DNA of 64,000 nt from Pomacea canaliculata. Taxonomy: Eukaryota; Mollusca; Gastropoda; Architaenioglossa; Ampullariidae. The position numbers and the translations under genes were made by a program. Within the stretch, counting starts at the first letter, position 1. Each line of letters begins with the position of its first letter. Below are positions 48,072 to 57,344 of this stretch, one piece after another. The notes under the pieces were generated by a model, which did not search any database, was not told where the DNA came from, and worked only from the letters and a program-made list of their open reading frames with translations. The DNA lies in the NCBI RefSeq assembly GCF_003073045.1, contig NC_037594.1:18172927-18236926 (forward strand). The letters are read 5' to 3'.

Positions 48072-50868
48072 ATGGCCTCTTCGAAGGTAAGATGGAGTGC
48101 AGTCAGACATGTTTTCTTTCGTTGTTACAATAATTGTTATTAGTTGCAAGGAGCAGACACCAAAGTCAAGTAGACATTTACTTATCGTTCTCTGCTGGTG
48201 CTTACATCTTTCTCTGATTCAGACAATGTTAGCCAATGTCCTCGCTCACATTATCGTAGTCGGAAGCTGATCACGATGACGGTCTGAGGGCGCCACTAAC
48301 GTTATACTGATGATGGTTCTCTGTTTAAAAGAGAGTTTGGGGAAGGTCTAATAATTTTAAAACAAAACTTTAATATGCACGAAACACTCTCAAATACGAA
48401 AGAGAGTAAAGAAATAGGTATCAATGAGGGTAACGTTTGAGGGATCCTCATCCGACCTGCAAGAGCAGAAAACCCGTATGTAGAATGACAAACGAGTGTT
48501 CATCCATCACAGGTTGTATTGTTATTTCTGTTGCTATGGAGATTCATCCTCCTGAAATTTGTAGAGCTTGCTGAATTCCTGCAGATAACCATTGAGAGGA
48601 ATCGTTCGAAATATTTTGGTTGCAGATCGCCATCTTCTTTGTGGCTTTGCTGGTGTCCTCTGTGACCCCACACGACGATAAGTATAGTAAGTATATATCT
48701 GCAAATATAGACATAGACAAGTGGAGCTGTCGGCCCCATGCAACTGTCATTATATTTCTTGCTCTAGCATGAACCACGAATAAAGACGTGGACACGCTTG
48801 GTTGCCATAGTTACTTATTGGAGATGCGGAGGTGAATGTTATTACGGAGATGTGATGACCTCAGACATGATGGTGTCTGTTGATGTCATGTTAAGACTTT
48901 CATTTGTATCACAAAAGAAAAAAATATTTTAAATTACTTAATCTCTTCTGACAGTTTATGTCCATAATGTGTAAACAAATATCCACTTTGATTAGTCTTT
49001 GAAGTTGTTCATAGAACTTTTCTACTTTATTTCTGCTTAGTTAACAGATTATGAGTTTTTAAAAATTTGAAATAAAGAAACTGTCATATAGTCATGGATT
49101 TAAAAAGCAATAAAAGAGCTCCACGTGACTTGAATTGCGTGTATTTTTAGTCGATTTACTTTCATGAAGTTTTTCAGTTGATACCTCACATATGGATGCA
49201 ATGTAAATCACAAGTAGGTGTGTCTAACACCAGTTTCAAGGATATTGCACTCTCTGTTCCTTGTGAAAATGTCGAGAAAAATGAGATGTCAGCTGCGCCA
49301 TGTCATTGCAATATTTTCTGCCACTAGTCAGGTGCACACAGGATCAATTGCATTGCATCCCCTCCGACTGGAGGTGCGACGGTGAGGCTGACTGTGAGGA
49401 CAGGAGCGATGAGAGGGAATGTGGTGAGTAGCAGCGAGTCTCAGGTCTTGTTGGAAGACAGCAACAAAGTTGCTTTTTCATCCCAAGTTTGCTTTTTCTG
49501 TTGTTCCTTCTTTTTCCTTCTTCTCTTAATCCTCTTCCAAGACCGCTCAGGACAGTCGTTATTCTGTCTTGTGTTCGTTGACGAGTTGAGTTTACAATAC
49601 AGAAGGTATTTGGTTTGACACGTGACTAAAAACCTTTAGCTGTCCACCTACGGCATGGATACCTATTATCATGTTAGACACAGTGAACCACTTACATTTT
49701 ACTGCCTTAAATCAACCAGGAGAACATCCCTTTTCATTTTGACAATTCAATAGAAGACTTTAATTTTTTTTTTAAAACCGCAGAAAGATATAAACGATAA
49801 AAATAAAATTGAAGGAAAGAAGGAAAGTTTAACTTACATTTCCATATGTAACAGACTTAGTATTATTCTGAACACTAAACTTACATATGTAATAGACTTA
49901 GTACTGTTCTGAATATTACATAGCAGCCAACAAGCCTTTCACTTTTCACAAACTGAAATTATTGAACAGTAAACATTAACTCAGAAAATTATTAGTCAAC
50001 ATGAACAGAAAATTATTAAAATATGATACATGCTTCACTGATGAGCTTGAGATGTGAGATGAAATGTTGCTCACAGACTCCCCCTGGTGGACAGAAGGTG
50101 TGGTGGTGGCGGGCGGCGCTGTAGTTGTCGCAGCCACTCAAGTGGCGGTTGCAGTTCTTGGCTTTGGAATCGCAGGCCTCGGTGCTGGAACTTGGACAGC
50201 AGGCTCCGTGTCCAGACCTCTGACACTTGGGGTGAGACCTGGGTGGGCCTGGTGTCACAGTCAACTGTCCCCAGAGTAGTTCAGGGGAATAAACAAAATG
50301 AAGGAATGTACACTTGTATACTGGCTTCAAGAAGAAAATAAGAAAAAAATTAGTCGAAGAAGAAAATAGAAATAATGAAAGGAAGGAGTTTTCTTGCATT
50401 TCGAGAATTTGTTTTCACGGGATATTTTAAAGCATTTTCGATGTAGTGAACTCAAAGCTTAATAAATTAATTACAATAATTTTACCACCTTAATGGCAGA
50501 CTCAAACATTTTAACATTTACACCCAGACATAAACCACAACATATTTAATTTTAATGTTGACCAATAATTTTACCAATGATACAATAACACAATGTTTCC
50601 ACCTACACTGTGACATTACAGGGTGGGACTGGGGGTCGTGTCTACCCTCCCCGCCATTGGAGCAACAGGGACGCTGAACCTAACGGAAATCTCGGGCGTT
50701 GAATTAGTGGGAGGAGAGGAAGGAGAGAGCGCAGGAACCCAGAAATCTGTCCTCGTCTCCAAGGGCGACGGAAAGAAGAAGAACAAGAAGAAGAAAAAGA
50801 AGAACAAGAAGAAGAACAAGGACAAGGCCCAGGACCAGGACCATGGCAGGGACGAGGATGAGGACTAA
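48072..50868 (+). CDS. Gene 8: LDLa-ISG12/IFI6-like protein with trimmed LDLa and Lys-rich tail
   Basis: Exons are 48072-48086 (MASSK), 48626-48686, 49328-49423, 50077 to a donor, and 50622-50868. The signal core is [19 protein letters not shown]. The LDLa exon is 96 bases instead of 114. An in-frame loss of six codons removes the second Cys, leaving five, so one disulfide cannot form. IFI-A matches gene 7, but one extra base near 50221-50229 puts the usual donor (50232) in phase 0, which ends the protein early in IFI-B. A donor at 50243 (CCTGG/GTGGGC) restores phase 2 and would give 585 bases and 194 residues. IFI-B reads [17 protein letters not shown] and ends in a [14 protein letters not shown] then Asp/Glu tail. 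It may be active with an altered splice, or decaying. Confidence 0.68.
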
Positions 50869-51210
50869 GATAAGGACAAGAGCTATGTCACGTGATTTCT
50901 TGTCGTTTGGCGGTAGCGCTGTCTGCTCAGTGTTAGCTTTAGTGTTGTTAGCATTACAGATATTTTCATCTGCCAATGAATGTATTAGCGTAAGTTTTTT
51001 TTTTCTGTTATCCCGTGTATAAAAACATTGAGCAGATTTAATGTTCGGCCATATAGGCAATCATGTTAATGTTCAATGTGACAATTAATACAAGTGTGAA
51101 ATAACCACTGCAGCTTGAACACTGACTGCCAAGTCTGTGAACTGTTTCTACTCATCCTAGGGTCATACCGACAAAGGTCGTCACACCTTGTGTCCTGTGG
51201 CTCTTTGCTG

Positions 51211-51216
51211 AATAAA
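51211..51216 (+). terminator. Likely poly(A) signal of gene 8
   Basis: AATAAA 343 bases after the stop, followed by TTTGTGTTG. Confidence 0.4.
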
Positions 51217-51845
51217 ATGGCTTCGGTGTCACATCTTTGTGTTGTACGACGGTTGGTGCTACAATGACTTCAGTTATTGTTGATTTGTTGTGGGTTTTTT
51301 CTTAATTTCTTAATATGCTACAAGAAAACAACCATTAACTATATATATATAGCCACGTATTTAAACAATCATCAGCTACCGGTCGTTGATGCTTTTTGTG
51401 GTGGAAGAAAAGTTTGCCAAATACATTTTATATATTATAAGTCTATATCACAGAGGTCGATTTTCAATTCAAGTGGCATATTGAAGACCCACATCTCTCT
51501 ATAACCAGACTGGACTTCTTTTCTCTTCCTTTCTCTTTCTCTCTCTCTCTCATTTATTAAATAATGAGTATTGCATGGACTGTTTACTTATTCGAGCCTC
51601 ACTTCTTTCCTGCTTTATCATCGCCACTAACTCACTTTACTCTTGTCTGTGCCTATTGCTCTCCGTGTTATACAACATATTGTACACGTCAGCATCATAC
51701 CAAGAACAGAGCGGAAACTATCATTGGCTACAGGAGGAAATAGTTCTCGAGGCGATTTAAATTCTAAAAAGCTCTTTGGTGTCTTAAAAATAATAAAAAG
51801 AAACTTCAACCAGTAGTATCTCGAGCATACCACGGACGGGGTCAG

Positions 51846-51950
51846 GTCACGTGACTGTCTAATGAGGTCAAGCCTGTGAACTTATCAGCTCTCTGCTCAC
51901 CAGCAAAACTTCAGGTAACATTGAGCATCGTGAACATGGCCAGCTCAAAG
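51846..51950 (+). promoter_or_regulatory. E-box promoter with a MASSK exon 1 upstream of gene 9
   Basis: GTCACGTGAC (51846-51855) lies 81 bases before ATGGCCAGCTCAAAG (51936-51950), which is followed by GTAAGA. No signal-peptide exon was found before 53165. The phase-0 donor fits the phase-0 acceptor of the gene 9 IFI-A exon, which would give MASSKDVMWFKI. It is either an alternative first exon of gene 9 or an orphan. Confidence 0.5.
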
Positions 51951-52675
51951 GTAAGACAGACTTTGTCCATAGGTCATGTCCTTTTGTTGTAACATAGACT
52001 GACGGTTGCAGTCTCTGGTGATAGATGATATCTCAAAACAGCAGATGCTCAAGATAAAATGGAAACATACTTCCTGATCTCCATCTAGATAACCGGCTTG
52101 CTGTATGTCACAATGTTGTGTAGTGTTCAGATTAACATATAAACAGATACTAGACACATTAACTGCAGCTCTTGAGCAGTGGATGCTGACTGCAATGTTT
52201 TAACATGAAATATAAGAATTCCTAACAGGCTATAATAACTGAAAAGACGACTACCACCCACACTCGCCACGTGCCCATGTACAACGTGTCTGTGTTTATC
52301 CCTCTCTGTGCCATCTGCACGGGAAGCACTTATCCTTCCGCCTTTCTACGAATGGGTGGACTCGAAGGAACGTGTAAGGACAGACAGAAGGTTAGAGATA
52401 AGTCGACATGAGATAAGAATGTGTTGTTCACTTGTGTCTGAAGATTTATTCTGATGCGAGTTTGAAAGAAGTTGTAGCGGATATCGGAGTGATTAGAGCA
52501 CAGGACCTGAGTCTCAGCACAAACAATATCACCGTTTGGTTGCTGCAGTGTTCTTTCCTTTATTTTACACAACTATTGAACGACTACCTGACTTTAGGGT
52601 TAGGGAAGGGAATAAAATCGATATTAAAACGAACATTGCAAGTATTTAATCATTAAAGCGATAGTGAAGGGAGGA

Positions 52676-52799
52676 TATAAAAGGTGCTATGGGACTCGTT
52701 ACTCGCTTCCTCCCTTCTCCCTCTCACTGTCATTCACTCTCATGAATAAGCTAGCCTCTTAAATTACAGTTTAATCCAGATTTACTCGCCATAATTGAG
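52676..52799 (+). promoter_or_regulatory. Gene 9 TATA box and predicted non-coding exon 1
   Basis: TATAAAAG (52676-52683), then a pyrimidine-rich leader from about 52705, ending ATAATTGAG before the donor GTATGTC (52800). This parallels the class I promoter of gene 1. Confidence 0.5.
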
Positions 52800-52992
52800 G
52801 TATGTCACACTCTACGCTGCATGGTAGATTTTTCATTCATCTGGAGCCCACCCGAAACAAACCGGCAAAAATAGACACTAAACATAAACTTGCTCTTAAC
52901 CAGTCTACACTAAGCATGGACGACAGGAGCGCAAGACTAGCAACTTACAAGAGGTTGGGACAAGCAGTGCAAATACTTCCCAGAGATTCACC

Positions 52993-53032
52993 ACAAACAC
53001 AAACACAAACACAAACACAAACACAAACACAC
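52993..53032. repeat. (ACACAA)n microsatellite
   Basis: Six to seven units of ACACAA in the first intron of gene 9. Confidence 0.85.
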
Positions 53033-53170
53033 ATCTTCCTGGTGACAGGCTACAGTATTGTCAGTACAGAAAAGTGTCGTTCATTCTAAAAGTGTACATC
53101 AGTGTTCATAGCTCGCAGTTCCTTGTTCACAGTTCATTGTTCGTAGTTCGTCGAAAGCTTTCAGGATGTC

Positions 53171-54164
53171 ATGTGGTTTAAGATTTCCCTACTGAAGAAG
53201 CTGGGAATCTCGGCGGCTGTAGGCGGGGTGGCCGTCTTGGGAACACCACTGGTGGTTTCAGCAGCTGGCTTCGGAGCGGCAGGCATCGCTGCCGGAACCT
53301 TGGCTGCCAAGCTAATGACGCTAACCACGACATATGGGTAGGTAAAAATATTTTTTTAACTTGGGAAGATTACTTAAAGAATATATTTTTAATTGTTTTG
53401 TATTATTATATAAAAAATTAATAATATTATTATGATTATTAGTTCTTAGAAAAAGGGGAAGGAATAAAAATGGATGTGGGGTGAAGGGAATCACTCCGGA
53501 TCATCTGGTTGCAGCTCAATGTCAGATTTTTTACCTTATATAAAAGGTGAACCAAAATTACCTACACTTACTGATGTGGTCATGTTTAATCTCCTACATG
53601 ATCAAGCTGTCCTCCACCAACGTGGCATCGCTCCATTGTGATGATCACACATGGGTGGCACGAGAGTGCTGTCCCTTCACCTAACTGGCAAGAGGGTGAC
53701 TGCAACATCTTAGAATGCGTACAATAAACCAAACATAGTTCATGATTTTACCGTGGAAAAAAATCTTCTGCCAATTTTGGCGAGGACCAGACAAATGGTG
53801 TATTTTGCATAAATTTCCAACCGCTGTCATCGCCCCAGTTCTCTTTGTTCAAGGGGAGCTCAGCCTCTAATGCTTCCTCCGACCCTTGTCTTCTTGTGTT
53901 CTTCTTTGGTTATAATTACTTTAATTGCTTTCTCATTTTCTTAATTACTTTGCTTGCACGAGAATTGGGGTTTCTGCTATGAGATACAGGAGCCAATGGC
54001 GCATCATCATCATCATCATCATTATCATCATTTTTTATTCTTCCAAGAGCCGGAGCGTGTGTGGTGGGGTACTCTCCAGTCTATTGGAGCCGCAGGAACA
54101 CTTTCAGCTGCCCAAGCCATCATCACTTATGCAAGTTTTTCTGGAGTTACATTCAAGGCACTGA
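53171..54164 (+). CDS. Gene 9: class I ISG12/IFI6-like protein with disturbed C-terminal exon
   Basis: The IFI-A exon is 53165-53337. From the ATG at 53171 it is 167 bases, the same length as the equivalent exon of gene 1. It reads MWFKISLLKKLGISAAVGG...TPLVVSAAGFGAAGIAAGTLAAKL, with an amphipathic basic N-terminus and one strong hydrophobic helix. The donor is GTAGGT in phase 2. The only fitting acceptor I see in IFI-B (start 53984) gives a frame with a poly-Ile run from an ATC microsatellite, ending at 54164 (115 residues). The family-like reading TLQSIGAAGTLSAAQAI with a Lys/Glu tail to 54232 is in a different frame and lacks a phase-2 acceptor. Either an unseen splice joins it or the exon has been shifted by the microsatellite. 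There is no LDLa. Confidence 0.55.
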
Positions 54165-54232
54165 ATTCAAAGAACCAGAAGGGGAAGAAAGACGAAGGAA
54201 AAGATGACAAGAAAGAGGAACCTAAGCCTTAG

Positions 54233-56856
54233 TGCTGGAGGCCGTGTTAGCATTAGTGCACACACTTCATGACTGATGCATTAGCGTACCCTGTTTAGTG
54301 GCTGATTGATTAAGTTTAGTGCATGCTTTTCGCTGTTGCTGCACTCAGTTGACCTCACACTGTTGGTTATTAATATATTCAGCTTTTCCTGCACTTTTTA
54401 TCTTCTGTAAAGGTGTATGAAGTTTAGTCGTCTTTGAGTTTTTGCTGTCTAATGAAGAGCGCATGCTTAACTTAATTAAAGTATTAAATGCATTTAAACA
54501 CTTTTCGTTATTTATTCATGTAATAAGTTTTCACTTCTGCTCTTTATCCGGTGTTGTACAATCATAATATATTCTTTTTCTGTGTTATACTTCTGTTATT
54601 TAGCACCATTCCCTAACAAAGGCAGACTCAAAACACTTCACACACATATATATATAACACCCATCACATATACATACTATGGATGAAACTATAATACATA
54701 GACGATCACCCTGTGGATAGGGGTCATGTTCATGGAATATAATGTTATATCTGATCCTAGATCCAAACCTTACACACTCGATCGGTTCTCTGCTGAGGGC
54801 TTTGGTCATCTCATCCCGGTGGTGGCCTCTTCTAACAGTTCCGCTGATGTATTAATTTGATTTTTTTTATTCGCCATCAATCCTGCTTTTTTTCACTGAA
54901 ACATATTTACCTTAATATGAGACTGAGGTGAATGTAATTTACAGGGTGATAATATACCCGAGATAAAGTCGATAGATTCATAGGAAATAATTTCCTAAAG
55001 GTTGCAAATATGCGATACAAGGTTTTAAATGTATTGTGAATCATGAAAGATTATATTTTGCTGCAGATACAAAACAACATTATGACAGAAATAAATAAAA
55101 AGGAACAGGCTGGTATTTTCTGTTTTACTAATTGCAAAAACATGGTTACGTCATTGACAGTGTCATGGGAATAAACTCTTGCAGAAGCTCAGAGGATGTT
55201 TGTGTTGAGTTGTCTTTCTTAGACTGTTCGTAATCATGCAATCGCCCTCAATGGGAATAATTGCTTAGTTCGAGCCTGCAACCTACCACTCTTTATGTGT
55301 GTGTGTGAGAGAGAGGGAGAGTGTGAGAGTGTTTGTACTCATATTTCGAACATACGTATGTATATGTGTAACATTTGTGCTACAAACGATTTAAAATATG
55401 CCTCGAGCTTGCACGTGCGCACAAGGGGAGGAGCTTCTGGCCGCTTGATCTGTCTGGGACTGAAGATGCCATACCAAGACACTAGAGCGAGGAGAGATGC
55501 AGCAGTCCAGTAACATACCCGGGGTAAGCGGGTGAGATGAGGTGCACCAGTGCGCATGACAGGAAGGAATTGCTCTCACGCAGAGAAGGCGACAACTGAG
55601 GAGGGCATAGAGCGCCCCACGCACGTGCAGAACAGAGGGTCGGGTTACTCAGGTAGGTACGTGCATTAAGATACTTCTTCATGATCCAAAGATGGTTTAG
55701 GGAACGGTTTTACGGAGTCTTTATTGGATCAGTGGTAGCCTGTGGATTGGTATTGGAGTTTGAATGTGAATGTGTGAGATAAATCATAGAGGAGAGAAAA
55801 AAATGTTGGGTAGGTTGTATGAACTTGTCATGATGCAGAGAGATTTGTTAGCCAGCAGTTACCAGCCACATACCTCAATTCCAAGACTTTGGGTGTCTTA
55901 GTTGTTGATTGTCATGACAATTTATTCTGCAACACAGGATTGACACAGGTGTACTGTGTGTTTTGGGGGAACGAGACAGAGAGAGATTGACCTGAGAGGT
56001 CAGGGCACGTAATTAGTTCTTTCTGTTGATCATATATTTTTTGAACATTTCAATGTTACATTTTACACAGTGTATGATGTACGAATACTCTCTTTTGGAA
56101 TGCTATGAATTTTTCATGTTTTTCTTGTAAATTCCAAGCAGCAAAACACGTACATGGATTTCTCTCATGAGATGGCGAAGCAGCATGGTCAGTGTTCACA
56201 ACATGTGAGACACACACTCACTACCCAGATGCCTCGAATTCCACAATAATCACACTTGGAAAGCCAGAGCTACTTACGACAGGTCAAGTGGGTGCTTACA
56301 AACATCAGCACACCACGTGTTTACTAGGATGCCCCGGGCTGACATTCACTGGTATTTCCCGTTATGTAGCTGCAGATGACAAACACAAACAATGGCCGTT
56401 AAACTGTGTGCAAGCTGCGAGCCTCCTTGTCCTCATTAAGCAAGTCTGGGATCGCAGATACATAACTTCCACAACATGACTCTGACCTCTGTCTTTGATT
56501 AATGTGTGTTTTCCAGGATAAAAACGAGAACAAATTTAATCTGTTTGCTGTTTCCTTTTCAAAGAGTTTCTTAGTTCCTATGTATCTACTTGTAGGTCTC
56601 TTTCAGAAGGTAGTGCGCATGTCCTGATGACCACAGACTTGTAGCACTTTATACAACTCTGTAGAACATCTTCGCCAATAACGCCCGTGAAGCATGATTT
56701 ATCAGATTATTGTTAGTTAATTATTTGTTATTCATAATTTCTTAATGAATTTCAAGTTTAAGAAGTGTCGCTCCCCACTTGCAACAGAAACTGTACAGTC
56801 AATGGTGGATACAATTGAATAACTTGGGCTCAACGATACAACACTACTTTTCCCAG
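54233..56856. other. 3' flank of gene 9 and intergenic
   Basis: ATTAAA near 54475 may end gene 9. GT/GA-rich microsatellite at 55295-55332. No exon is supported. Confidence 0.4.
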
Positions 56857-57344
56857 ATACAATTATACATTCCCCACCCCTCCACAGATACAATTATACA
56901 TTCCCAACCCCCCCCCGCCACAGATACAATTATACATTCCCCACCCCTCCACAGATACAATTATACATTCCCCACACCTCCACATATACAATTATACATT
57001 CTCCACCCCTTCACATATGAAATTATACATCCCCCACCCTCCACAGATGCAATTATACATTCCCCACCCCGCCACAGATACAATTGTACATTCCCCACCC
57101 CTCCTCAGATACAATTATACATTCCCCACCCTCTCAGATACAATTATACATTCCCCACCCCACCACAGATACAATTGTACATTCCCCCCCTCCACAGATG
57201 CAATTATACATTCCCACCCCAGCACAGATACAATTATACACTCCCCACCCAGCACAGATACAATTATACACTCCCACCCCCGCCACATATACAATTATAC
57301 ATTCCCACCCCCTCCACAGATACAATTATACATTCCCCACCTCA
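56857..57344. repeat. About 30-bp minisatellite, 16 copies
   Basis: The unit is CAGATACAATTATACATTCC plus CCACCCCTCCA, with length variation from 28 to 36 bases. It makes accidental long frames reading TDTIIHSPP on all plus frames. Confidence 0.92.
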
